Shown here in pieces: positions 50,626 through 63,419 of a stretch of 64,000 nt of DNA. The stretch lies in contig JBAMDO010000032.1 in NCBI GenBank assembly GCA_037074765.1, positions 271,539 through 335,538 on the forward strand. The letters run 5' to 3'. The number at the start of each line of letters is the position of its first letter. The first letter of the stretch is position 1. Source of the stretch: Mansonella perstans (Eukaryota > Nematoda > Chromadorea > Rhabditida > Onchocercidae). The position numbers and the translations under genes are program-made. The notes under the pieces were generated by a model. It saw nothing but the letters and a program-made list of their open reading frames with translations, made no database searches and was not told the DNA's origin.

Positions 50626-51888
50626 GGGATTGCGATTGTCGTGACTGGAATGGTGGATGCAGGAGAAATGGCGAGAAATGGCTTGACGATGACACCTGGG
50701 TCTATAGCTGCGATGGAATGGACGGGTATACAAACTTTTTTACTGTCCTACACTTTAGAGAATGGATATAGAATGAGTAATTTTTACAGCTCTTTTCGAT
50801 GGATTTAATTTGCTTATGAAGTGCAAATGATAGTTTGCAGTTATCAAGCGAAATTTCTGGGTTGTCAAGGTAGCGATCGATCAGATAAGCTGTTAATTCA
50901 GGCTGGTGACAATAAAACTGTTGACGGTTTCTGGTTTAGTTGTAGCTACAGTACGTCCAGACTTAAATATGAGGAAGGTAAGGGACGCACTTTGCAAAGA
51001 ATATTTGGAGAATTAATAATTCTCTCTGGAAAAATCTTTCACAAGACATTATTTCCTGATTTCTTCATTCTTAGTAATCAAGTGATTTGTGTTTCATTTC
51101 AGAACCTCGATGTGTAGTGAATGGTACACAATATCATGTAGGCGAATTGTTTCGAGAGAATTATTTTCAGTGGCTTTGCTTAGAAACTGGTCGATGGATC
51201 ACAGGTAAAGCTGTTATTCGTCATATAATCCGATGATATTTTAAGAATATGTCTGTACAGTGTCAATTTCAGGTTGTTATTATCAGAATGAAACGAAACA
51301 TTTGATTCTGTTAAAAATTGGTCAGATCGCCTATAATGGCCTCGTGAAGCATGCTTGCGATCGATATGATAATAATCCAGGAAGGGTACAATATTATGCT
51401 GAGGTAATTTTGTTAGTTATGGTTGCTTAGTTCTTTCCCTTATTTCTTCTAGAATCACCAGAACTGCACCATCATTAATCAAATATTACAGCCATATGAA
51501 AACTGCGGGTACATACACAATCCTGCGTATCCATCAAACCATTCCATCACAAGACAAACTGATTAGACTTTCACCAGTATACTCTGATGACATACTCCGA
51601 TCAAATTCATACTTCTGCATTTCTGAATCTATACTGTCATTTATATGTTGTATGTTAAAAGCGTAATTTTTTGTAACTTTCTTCTTTATTTGCTTGCAGG
51701 TACGAAAGGATGTGCCGGTCAAGCATCCCTCGAACAAAGGCAAAAATCAAAATTTACCAGAACTGATCGATAATCGTTTGAAAGTACCACCAGTTCGATG
51801 GCTTCATATAAATGCAGCCAGTTTCATAATCAATAATGAAGGCTTCAAGTCAAAGATCCGTTATCTGCACGATTCCAAACAAATTTAG
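50626..51888 (+). CDS. MIG-18-like cysteine-rich secreted protein with fibronectin type I-like modules (5' exon missing)
   Basis: Resembles the nematode 'abnormal cell migration protein 18-like fibronectin type I' family of extracellular matrix proteins. Exons: 50626-50725, 50841-50977, 51103-51204, 51273-51403, 51700-51888; joins in frame, 219 aa visible. Module 1: CDCRDWNGGCRRNGEKW ... YSCDG. Module 2: FLGCQGSDRSDKL ... FWFSCSY. Module 3: PRCVVNGTQYHVGELFREN ... WLCLETGRW, the clearest match to the C-x-x-x-G-x-x-Y-x-x-G-E pattern. Then CYYQNETKHL and a Lys-rich tail ending HDSKQI. The first exon must end in phase 1 and should carry the signal peptide; it was not found within 50,000-50,600. 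Confidence 0.72.
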
Positions 51889-54800
51889 AAAATTACGTAA
51901 CTCTGTATATATCCTGAACTTGATTGGATTTTGTTTTATTTGGACAAAATTTTAATTCATACGAAATTTATATTCGCAGTTTTCTCTATCACTGATATAA
52001 GTAGTGTAAAGAACAACCGGACAATCTGAGCGGCCATCTTTCGTAAAAGGTCATTAGCGCTTCTCCAATATACATTTCTCAGAGGGTTACGACATTTCTC
52101 TGTCCTTATCATTACTATCCTTCTGCAGTAAAAACGAAGCGGAATAGTTCGAATCATCAATGGATTCATCCCAATTATCCTTGCTGATATTTACGGGATT
52201 CTCCTTATCCATTCTCATTACTGCTACTTTTTTACCCAATAATGCTATCCTTTCATGGGGATTTTTCACGATAGGATAAGCGTAAGTATTTAATTTTATG
52301 TTTTATTTTGTATTTCATTTAATTGCATTGCGATGAATGTGTCTTAAAAATTTTTCTTACATTTGCAGCGTACAAGCTGATTACTGAGCAAAAGATTTAC
52401 TGCTGAAAAAAAGAAGTCGAGTTGTAATATGTACAGTACAACACAATCACGTGAACATCTGCTATTATTATACCAGCATGTGATAAAAAGTGATGGAAAG
52501 GTTGCATTCTAAGAAATATGAGTTTGCTAGTTTCACGAAAACAACTTTCTACTTTTCTTTCCAATCCTGTTCTTCAATTCCAAAACACTTATAGTTTCCG
52601 ATACAATCCAGAAAGGTACTGCGAGAGCAAGAACTGAGTTGCAGTTACAACATAAAGGAATGTCTGTTACAGTACCATTATATAAACATACCATTATAAA
52701 AACATAAGATAGAGGAAGCCAAAAGTGATTTGTAATTTTTTTTGCTCGGAATCGCATTGTGTTGCAACGGAGAGATTGAATATCAACAATGCTATAATTC
52801 GACAAGAATTAATGTTTCCCATATTTACACCTCAATGTTCTCTGCTCCTCGAGTATTTTCCCATTGTAAAGATCACCAGCCACTCTTTGCTATCCTCTTC
52901 CATTTCTGCTTATTTTTCTCTTTCATCATTTCATATTAAATTGATATTTGGAAATACGTCACCTCTGTAGTTTCTTTCTGATTCTATGTGATGATTTATT
53001 CTATCCACTTTTCATCACTCATTTTAAACTTCTTACCCATCTAATTTGCAAGCATGCCAAATTCCAGCAAGAAATTAATCTTACTAAACCATAATGGCTA
53101 TTAGAAATTGACGCAATCATAGCAAAGATATAGCAGGACTATATGTCGACTATTTCTTGTGACTTGATCACTTGTATCGGATTTTGCAACGAAAAGAAAT
53201 TGAACATATATTTGAACTATAAAAGGAGTAGGAAATCATCAACCAGGAACTCTCGGTATTTACTATGTATGATGTAAAATAAGCGCATTTCAGGAAGAAT
53301 TAATTAAGTAAAAGTGATTATAGATAAAAGAGATGATAGAATCAGATGAAAGAAAGATTACATGGAAGAATATGTTTATATTAATGCACCCCTATCTTAT
53401 AGCTTCAGTCAGAACGAATCGTTCAAATATTCAGTGGTTCACATGTTTGAGAACAAGTCCAGTGGTTCAATGTCCATTGGTTCAACTGGACATTTTACCT
53501 GTTCATCTGCTTCATCTGTTTACCTGTTTCATCTGTTCACCTTTTTTTCAAAGATCCAATGACTCGTTCAAATATTCAGTATATAGAGAACTGGACATTT
53601 CACCTGTTTGAGTTGGGCACATTGTAATGCAGATTAATGTTACCAGTTATTAGCTTGCTAGTTTACTACTAAAGTTAGTTAGAGTGGTTGAAGTGTGTAC
53701 AACTGAATGATTGCATCAATGTTGCTCACTATCTCTGATTGATAATAATCTTCCATTAGTCGAGGCATAGAGAATGTGGAAGGTGCAGGATATTAGCATT
53801 GTCCACCTCTTCAGTCACCGCACCGCGGTAACAGGATGATATCGTTGTCCACCTCCTCAGTCACTATACCGCGGTAACAGAATGGTAGCGTTGTAACAAC
53901 TGCATCTTAATTTATTCATTTTTTTTATTGTCTCCAATGTTTGTTTGTGTCACAACTGTCGGGAGTTAGTGATCTCTTAGGTGATGAAATTTCTATTGGA
54001 ATAAAGCTTTATTATGATCTTATCAAAATGATAGTCTTTTCAATATAATGAATGAAGCATGTTACGATTCTCACTCAAATTTCTTGATTTATGGAAGTTT
54101 GATGATACATTTTTGCTTAAGCAAAGAAAGCGCTGAAAGACGATATTAAAAGTAGTTGTGGTACAAAATAGAATACAATCCAGTAATGTTGCACCTGGTA
54201 AAATGATTCTTTCTTTTTGAACTAAAAACAGAAATAAGTGCGTCCCTTACTTTACAGTTCATATGATTCACTCTTGTTAAAATCATCATCTGAAGGAATT
54301 AGAGAGGTTAACTAAATTGTCTAAATTATGCAAAGTTTGTTGAGGAAATTAGGCAATGATCCCTTAATTCAATTTGAAAAGTTTCACTTACTGCCCTTTA
54401 ACAAAATGTCATACACAATTCTGCGAAATGTCATTTAAAATTCGTTCATTAAATTCCATTGGCGCCTGTGAAAAAAGCAATTTCAAAGAAATGAAAGCGC
54501 CAAAGAAGAAAAAACGTGCCGACCTTTGCTCCACTGCTGTAATCGAAAACACTTTCAGTTGGACTATCAGTCACTTTTCCAGAATTTTGAGATTCCTTAA
54601 TTTTCTAAATGGCATTTGAATTTCATTAGGCTCCATATTACTTATCAAACATACGATGCAATCCTTCTGCTATTACTAATTTTTCCGAATCTCATTTATT
54701 CCATCTCCAAGGGTACAATTATGCGATTATATCCAACAAAGAGTAACACAGAGAGTCCATTTGTGAAATGTGCTAATCTAAATGAGGATGCCATCGTTAA

Positions 54801-55368
54801 TCTCATTTTCATTATTTATTTTAAGCTTTTATTTTCCCAAATGATCCGTTTGAATCCGTAATATTGAGGAATAAGTTGTGTTTATCGTCTTTCAAAGTTA
54901 CTTGTCAATGATAAGAAAACATATCTGCAAGGTTAAAGATAATTATACTATAACATTACAGGTAGATTGTTTTGCAAATAGTGAGGAAAGAAGATTCTCA
55001 TTATATTAATTATCAAAAAATCGAGTATGAATCAGGTTTGTGAGAATTTATTTGTTAGAAAATCATTGCTAACTTGAACATTTAACTTTGTTCAATAATA
55101 AAACCAGTTGATTGCAAAAAAATGCTGTGCAGAAATTATTCTCTCCCTTTTTTAGAAAATATCATCAACTTTTTATGGACATTTCATTTTATTAATTATT
55201 CACTCATTTCTTTGTACTTTCTTTAATTTACAAAGAGAAGTACGAAGAGAGAGAATAATTCGATTGCTGTGAATCATTTAACAGCCAGTAAACACTGTTG
55301 TGTTCACTAGATTACTCGAATTCTTATCAGTAAAATTCATTCACATATCAGATTATCTCATAATCAGT
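51889..55368. other. Long spacer with scattered unassigned frames
   Basis: Minus-strand frame 52087-52269 (60 codons, with KDNWDESIDDSNYSASF) looks somewhat coding and a shifted frame continues to 51957, but no acceptor precedes it. A good donor/acceptor pair on the plus strand (GTAAGT at 52282; TTTGCAG ending 52369) may belong to a 3' UTR of the MIG-18-like gene. Frames at 52533-52805, 53333-53611 and 54374-54861 have no recognisable domain. Confidence 0.35.
53799..53890. repeat. 46-base tandem duplication, two units
   Basis: TTGTCCACCTC starts at 53799 and 53845; both units contain CCGCGGTAACAG. It is locally GC-rich compared with the surroundings. Confidence 0.85.
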
Positions 55369-58300
55369 ATGGAACAGAAATTCTTCGCTGCTCATTGGAA
55401 TCAGGTATTTTCATATCTCTCTCATATATCTCATATCATATTTCTCTTAGATATATGATTAGCAACAGATGCTATTTTCTTCTCTTTTCTTTGATCAAAC
55501 CTGAAATGCCATATTTTAAAATATATTCTTTAATTTATTACAAAATAGATTGAATGCTGGAAACTTTAAAACAATCAATGCATTTTGACTTCCATCGATT
55601 CATTGCTGCTACTGCTGCTGCTGCTGCATCTCTCTTATTTATGGTGCACTTTTTTGAGGCCTGGTACGGCGCATTCCATTGAATTGGCTTATCAAGTTGC
55701 CTTTTGAGGCCTAGTATGGCACATCTTATTGAATTGACTTACCAAGTTGCTTTTTGAAGCCTGGTATGGTATATTCCATTGAATTGGCTTATCAAGTTGC
55801 CTTTTGAGGCCTGGTATGGCACATTCCATTGAATTAGCTTATCAAATTGCCCGACACTTTATCATCTCCTTCAATTAGTATGCTTAATAAAACATAGCAA
55901 CTTTATTTGTACATTTTTCACTCTTTTTCCAGTCTATAGGATATTTAAGCGATAAATTTTGCAAAGAACAGCTGTATAGGATCGTATAATATTGTCTACA
56001 AACCGTGACCTTAGCCATATGATCGTTGACCGAATCAAAGAATTCTTTTTTGTTAATTGCGCCATACATTTTAAAAGAATGAGCCTATCTGCAATCTAAC
56101 ATTCAGTTTTATGTGTGTCTATTATTTCATAGGAAAAGCTTTTTACCGGAAAGAATTGAGTGCCGGAATTGCGGGTGAAAGCTTTTTACCGGAAAGAATT
56201 GAGTGCCGGAATTGCGGGTGAAAGCTTTTTACCGGAAAGAATTGAGTGCCGGAATTGCATTTCTGCATTAACCGGCCATTTCTTTTTATATCATTTATTC
56301 ACCCATAATGCCTTTTCAAGTTTCTTAAGCGACAAGTAGAATACGAAGAGAACAAAATAAGCAAAATATCACATTGGTCATTCTAAACTGGACACTCTAA
56401 AACACCTGTACGTCCAGGAAAGGATAGTTAATGGAATAGATAAATATGCTCACATTTCCATCCCAATCGATATTTTCCAAGCAAAGGTCAATGATAGTAT
56501 TGATATTATAGTTTCGTGTTAATTTACTGCACATCATCAATCACTGTATTGCTCTCTCAAATACTGCAAATGACATTACATTAAGTTAGGTGGTGAATCT
56601 AAATTATTAAATTTTTGCATTGCGCTGTTCAATTTTTTAAAATTTTTTCAATTTTTTATTCAATTTTTATTTCATTAATCTGCTCCATTTGGATTTAGCT
56701 TAGATGACAAAAATCGTATACGATCTTTTTTCATTCTAAATTGCAGTAGCGAATTTAATTAGAGCACATTAATTTTTAAAAAAGAAAAGAAAGTGAAAGT
56801 TTAGTTGTATAGCGAATATTTTCCTATCAAAAAATGAAATAATACGAATATTAAAATGAACATAAAAATTATTAATTATGATTGTTAGTATAATATAATT
56901 TAGGAAACCTTTGAATTAAAATACTCACGTAAACAGCCACAAGTGGAAAAATTATGCAACGTCGAGAAAGTGAAATTGAAACTGTTGCGAAAGAATATTC
57001 TAAAATCAGTGTTATCATTCTTCCCAATACTTCAATGGCTTCCAAGGTACAACTGGAAAAGAGATCTGATTGGCGATATTATCGGTGGTTTAACTGTTGG
57101 CGTTATGCAAGTCCCGCAAGGTAAATCTAACTTTCACTCAATAAATGTTTTATGCTTTCTTTCGTAGCGAATTCAAAAGTAAATAGGTCAAGTAATTGTG
57201 CATTATTCCAACATTTGGCAGGAAGAGAACAATTATTTATTCATTTATCCTGCATTTGGTGATAGATTGTGATAAGCTTCATTAAGAGTAAAAGTTTTTC
57301 ATAAAATATTCATGCATAATAAATTCTGGAATGTTCAGGAATGGCATACGCAAATTTAGCTAGTCTTCCACCAGTTTATGGAATGTATACATCGTTTTTC
57401 ACCTCAACCTTTTATGCATTCTTTGGAACATCGAAACATATTTCAATCGGTATGTGATATTATTCCAATTTCGTCAGTTACCACTATTTAATTATAGGAA
57501 TATCTGCAAACAGATATAGTTACATAGAAAGATATGGAAACAGTAACGAACTGTTTATAGATGTTGTTACAGATAAAACAATAAAAGATCTGAATTGCAG
57601 TGTTTCAACAGTAGTGTCAATTTTAGGTTTTTTCGCGTCTTTCTATGCAGAAGTTTCATTTTATGGTGGATGATGGAAAAGAATGTAAATTATTTAGGAA
57701 GATCTTTTACTGCACGAGAGACAATCAGCATCATTTATTCTTTAACATCTAAATCCTTTTTTTTTTTTTTTCATTTTCTTAAGTCGAGAAAAGTGTAATT
57801 CTCTAATGAAAAGGTAAGATATGATGAAAGCAATTTTTACAAAATAACTTTTTAAACATGAATACGTCAGATTCTCTAAGAATTTGTTGAATGTAAATAT
57901 CCGTTATTAGTGTAGCATATCTTCCGCTTAGTTCCTTCAGCCAACTTGTTAATACCAACTCTTCCTGCTGCATCGTAACTCAGTTTACGGGTATATTTTA
58001 AATGGAAAAAGCTTTACAGGTGTTTTTGCTGTGGCAAGTTTGATGGTAGGAGCAGTGCGATTACGTTTTTTACCCGATCCGGATACAATCTTTGAAGTGA
58101 TAAATGGTACCAATGTGGAAATCGCAAAAACGGTAGTAGGTCCGATCGATTTTGGTTATGAAGTATCCCCAATTATGCTTACGAGTGCGCTTGCTATGGC
58201 TGTTGGAATGTTTCAAGTAAGCAACCAGTGAATGAAACAAAGATGCCTCAATCATTTGGAGATGACCAGTCTTCTCCAATCACTGAACCCATTAAATAGA

Positions 58301-61300
58301 GTAATTGAATCATAAACTTTTTTTAGGTGATTATTTGAGCTGAATGAATGATAGAGCCGGTAATTAGCTCTCAGGGAGATTAGGTAATAAATGAATATTG
58401 AAATTGCTGATTGCTGTAATACTTTGGAGAGAAATTTCTAAGAATGGTTTGAGAAGAAACTTTCTCTTTTTCTTTTATATTTCGTTGAGAACTATCTAGC
58501 TACACTTGACTTGTATATCTTCCTTCAAACTTAAATTAATTTCTATCGGACATTTTTCCTTTCGCTTGTAGCGACGAGAAATATTTGCACTGTCGCCTCG
58601 TGTCCATATTTCAGTGCTTCACACGTGAGACTGTGTTAGTGCTTCACACGTGAGACTGTATTAGTTGTGTTGAAATAGAAAAATGTTAATATATAATGGA
58701 GTGATTTGATAGGATTTTAGTTTGAATGAGCGTTATCGGTTAATTTATTAGGAATGCTTTGTAATTCTGAATTTTATGAGTTGTATGAATTTTTTGTCAC
58801 GCAAAGATTTAAAAAAGCAAAGAAGATGGGAAATAAGAAGTCTTTCATCTAATTCCTTCACAATAAGATATTTAGAAAGAAGTTGAAGTATAGAATAATG
58901 TCAAAGATCAATGTTTTATAGAGAAAATTCACAGCGTGCTTTATAAAATTGCAATAGGATTTCAGTTGTTAATGGCGATAATGGGTCTAGCATTCTTTAC
59001 TTCTTACATGTCGGATGCCCTTATTTCCGGTTTTACTACCGGATCAGCGTTTCATGTTTTCACAGCACAACTCAACAAAATCATCGGTGTAAAGTTGCCG
59101 CGTTATTCCGGCTTCGGCATGTTATTCTTCGTAAGTCTTAAGTCACGCATACTCACCTTTTTTTTGAATTGCCAAATCCTCACTTGCATCTCTATTTTCA
59201 TTCAAACTTTGATTAATGATTTTGTTTTGATGAAGCTAGAAAGTAATATAGACATTAGCGCATAATTCTTGTTTACTTTCATGAAATTCTGATTCTTTTT
59301 ATAGCTCAATAATATTCCTTTAATTTTCTGGTAACTCATTTTCTTTATATTCTGATTAGTTTCATGTTGTTTTTATTTGTTAATCATTGAAATGTATTTA
59401 AGAATGGATAATTAAAGATAATTAATTACAGGTGATGCGTGATTTAATTCTGGCTCTACCACAGATGAATTATTGGACTCTGGGTATTTCAATATTATCC
59501 ATTATATTTTTGTTTGTTGGTCGTAACTTCGTAAATCCGTGGTTCAAAAAACGGTCACCTGTACCACTGCCTATTGAGTTTATTTTAGTAAGCGCTGTAA
59601 ACTTTCATATCTATCCAAAGGATTTTTGACTGTCGGAAATCTGTTCGCATATATCTCTAACGATAAAACAATGTCCCAATGTCCTGGAAGTTTTTCTTGT
59701 TCTGCTTTCAGATAATTTTGGTAACGATATTTTCGATATTTGTGGATCTCAAGAACAATTGTAGTGTAAAAGTTGTCGGTTATATCCCCCGAGGGTAGGC
59801 ATTCTGTGGAAATTTAGCTCATAAAGCGAAATCTTTTTGTGTTCAGTTCTTGCCGAAGAAGTCTAACTTGGTATAATCTTTTCAGAAATACGTTCATTTC
59901 ACAGAAAAATTCACTTATGGAACTAAATTAAGGGATTTTTCCTTGAAAGTTTATAATTTGATATTTTTTCTCTTTTTTTTTTGTAGAGTTCCGGCACCAT
60001 CACTACCAAACTTTAATCTAATACCATATCTTTTGTATGATGCCTTTGCAATAGCAATTATTTCATATATGTTTGTTATATCGATGGCTAAATTATTTGC
60101 GAAGAAGAGATGCTATAAGATTGATCCTACTCAGGTATATTTTGATGATTGAAATGCAACTTATGATGGAACTATTAGGTTTGTAGATGACCTTATCATC
60201 ATTCGACTATAAAGAGCTAACTAAGACTAAATTTTATAATTCAGAAAATATTGCTGAAAAGTCCAAAAAACAAGGAATAAGACAATACAGACATAGTGTG
60301 GATATTGAATTCCGCCTTTTCTAATCATTCTGTTCCTTATTATTTTAGGATTTATATGCTGTTGGCTTAATGCATACATTATCGTCTTTTTTCCCGATCT
60401 TTCCTGCTGGAGGTTCACTTTCACGCTCAACCGTATGTGAACAATCTGGTGCTAATACTCAGGTCATTTTCAGTTTTCAATGTTTTAAATGCCTTTTCAC
60501 TTCCATTCTTCATGTTTTAAATCGTTTCAGCTAAACATTTTATTCTCAAATGCACTACTATTAACTGTTATTGCTTTTGCTGGACCGCTTCTTGAACCTC
60601 TTCCTATGGTTAGTTTTCATCCTTCACTTTTTTTAATCATATAGATGCATATGTATAAAATAATACTGATGCAGATGTGATTATTTTAATTGGACTTTCT
60701 CTATCAAGGATGTTGATATTGGATGAGTGCTAAAATGCAATCATAAAAAACAATTAAGTTTTCATTTGTTGTGTGCAGAATTTCCTAACCGAAAATCGGT
60801 CAGCTAATGACTTGTATGAAATTGTAGTGCGTATTGGCTTGCATCGTGATTGTTAGCCTGAGAAGTCTATTCATGCAGTTCGGTGAATTGTCGAAGTTAT
60901 GGCAAATCTCAAAAATTGATTTCGTTAGTACTTAACATATTTTTTTCATAACTTTTGCTCCGCTATGATGTGCAATAAGAATGGTTTTGTTTTCCAGATA
61001 TGTTAACTAATTAGCAGTTTACTAACATTTAGGCAGTGTGGTTGGTGAGCTGTATAACAACGATATCATTCGATGTAATGACTGGCCTTGCAATATCAGT
61101 CCTTTTTGCTCTCATTTCTGTAGTCTTTAGAGAACAACGGTTTGTAGCTTCATTTATTTTACATTGGAAATCAATAATTAAAACTGTATACAATTAAATT
61201 GATATAACCAAATTGTTTTTCTTATAGGCCCAAAATATTCATAATGGGTAGGACGGTACATCGTGAAATCTACAAACCCATGATTTATTATCGTGATTTG

Positions 61301-62773
61301 AAACCGGTAAATGAAAATATTGAAATTATTCGTTTCGAAGCGTCTCTCAATTTTGTCACAGTATCGAGTTTCATTAATAAAATGACTGATGTTTTGCGCG
61401 GTGATATAAATGAAGGAAATGTGAAAAATGTTAGTTTTATGATACTATTTGTGGAAAATAATGTTGGTAATTTAACGCATATATTGAAATTAGTATATTG
61501 TAACCAAGCATGTTATTTGTAGTGCATTACATTAACATCCAGTACACTGCATACTCACACTTCTAGCTGAAAAAATTTTCAAATTTATCTGTTGTTGTTA
61601 TGAAAGATAGTATGAGTTTTTCGAAGTTTACTTTGTCTTGAAGCTTTTTCAGAAGCAGTAACTTACAAATGCATGCGTACCTTTTTCTGATATGTAAAAG
61701 AAAGATGTATTGGATCCAACTTTTTAACTTAGAAGTTAGTACTATCTTACCACTTCATTCGATTCGACGATAGTCAGGATCTTTGCGACCAAAATTTATT
61801 TAACTTACACCGTCATTTCTCATCTCATACATTTTTTTTTAATATGTCATCATTCTAGTTAGTTTCAGGATAAAATGATATTTTCGAAAGCAGTTGCAGA
61901 ACCTAATTACAAAGAGCTGTTGCAAAAAGAAGTAATGGTAACGAATAATACTAGGCAACAACCTTGGCGTGAGGTGGTTTCTCCAGGAGTTGTTATCGTC
62001 GACTGTGGAGCTATATCGAATATCGATACAATGGGTGTTGAAGCTATCAAACAGGTCTACAATATGAAATTTTTTCAGTCTGGAATTTGTAATTTTACGA
62101 TGAGTATTGTGGACTACATCCTTGAAGTTAAGAACTTAGAAAGTGAAAAAATAAGCGATAATATTGTAGCTGTATCACCTTTCGCTTTATAAAATATCAG
62201 ATATCATCAAACTCATGATGCTACCATTCCAGATCACACATCATAGCAATGATTCTTTCATTTCTGCTTTGAATATACCGTGTAATGCAAAATAATTAAA
62301 TTCCATTTCTTGAAAATAAACATGCTTCTTAACATATTTTAGGTTTATTTGCAAGCAGCAGAAGTAAACAAAACAATTCTATTCGCAAATGTATCAGGTC
62401 ATTTTTTTTCCTTTAAATATATGCCAAAACCCTAAGGCAAATATATATATATATTGAACTATGATAAAAAAGTCATTTCTTGATAATATTAGGACATGAA
62501 AAGGAATCATGATTCTAACAATTTACAGAACCATATGAGCCAGCTACTGAGTTATTATGTTTTCTGAAAATGAGATGAAGATGTCCTGGAAATGTAAAAT
62601 TGATTTATGGGAATCATTTTGAAATTCATTTTCCAGAGGCAGTACTGGATACATTCGAGCGGATCGATTTCTACTACTCAGTACCCAAGACTTCTTTTTA
62701 TCCATCTGTGGAAGAAGCTGTTCGCGCTACTGATGATAATTCAATCTCCAGTATTGATAATTCAATTCAATAG
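55369..62773 (+). CDS. SLC26/SulP-family anion transporter with STAS domain, complete, 16 exons
   Basis: Plasma-membrane exchanger for sulfate, chloride, bicarbonate or oxalate, as in C. elegans SULP proteins. Exons: 55369-55404, 56904-57120, 57339-57449, 58020-58216, 58966-59130, 59432-59587, 59712-59794, 59987-60134, 60349-60462, 60531-60608, 60828-60923, 61033-61139, 61228-61429, 61869-62054, 62343-62397, 62637-62773; 695 aa, all in frame. Landmarks: [20 protein letters not shown] and MQVPQGMAYA near the start of the transport domain, [38 protein letters not shown], the motif [14 protein letters not shown], and WQISKIDF. The cytoplasmic STAS domain runs from about residue 515 (PMIYYRDL ... 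[12 protein letters not shown]) through [19 protein letters not shown] to FYPSVEEAV. The first exon ([12 protein letters not shown]) is inferred from a matching phase-0 donor and an upstream AATCAG acceptor; the rest is firm. Transported ion cannot be told. Confidence 0.92.
55650..55851. repeat. ~50-base tandem repeat, four units, in SLC26 intron 1
   Basis: Units carry TTTGAGGCCTGGTATGG and CATTCCATTGAATTGGCTT, each with a few substitutions. A CTG-rich run at about 55605-55627 lies just before it. Confidence 0.92.
56133..56258. repeat. 43-base tandem repeat, three units, in SLC26 intron 1
   Basis: Near-perfect units of AAAGCTTTTTACCGGAAAG followed by AATTGAGTGCCGGAATTGC; almost no divergence between them, so recent. 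Confidence 0.95.
58613..58664. repeat. 26-base tandem duplication with CACGTG in SLC26 intron 4
   Basis: Two copies of AGTGCTTCACACGTGAGACT, each with the palindrome CACGTG, a canonical E-box. It may be a regulatory element or a chance duplication. Confidence 0.7.
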
Positions 62774-63419
62774 GAAATTATAGATTTTTAATTAAATTAA
62801 TTATATTTATCTGACTAATATCTGTGATAAATCTGTGATATATCTGTGATAATTTGTCATACATATTGAATAAATTGTTTTGACACACAATATTAATGTG
62901 TTTTCAAAGGGGAGCATGGCGGGAATCATTAAACCGTTCGAAATTAGATTCAAATTAGGATGCTTGGAATTGTCAGTATATCAGGGTTTTTTCTACTCCG
63001 ATACAAATACTATATAGGTGCTGAAATGAAACAATCACCTTCATTGTTCGATCAATTCAATTCATGGTTCGCAGTGAATGTAAGTGGATCTCTCATTCTT
63101 ATCTGCTTATTTGTCGCGACAATTAAGTACAGTTGGTGACAGCAATAAGGCTTATTAAGTGGGTTTATGTTTTTGTTGTGGTGAATTTTAACTATAAATG
63201 GATTAAGCCATTTATTAGATCCAAATTAAACCAAATTAGCATGAATGATTGGAATTGTCATATTCTCTTGAACAGTAAATTAACGAGTAGCAACTAAGAA
63301 CTGGGTGTAGTTCGTTTTTACTAAATTTAACCTATCCAAGAGATAACTATCCAAGAAACTTTTCATTTAATCTTCCATCATGTTGTATCCAATTTGTTTT
63401 GAGTGCAAAAGTGATAAAA
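62774..63419. other. Spacer between SLC26 and the phosphatase gene
   Basis: 646 bases on the same strand. AATAAA occurs near 62869. A TTCGCAG acceptor at about 63067-63073 followed 8 bases later by GTAAGT suggests a short 5' UTR exon of the phosphatase gene. No other gene. Confidence 0.45.
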
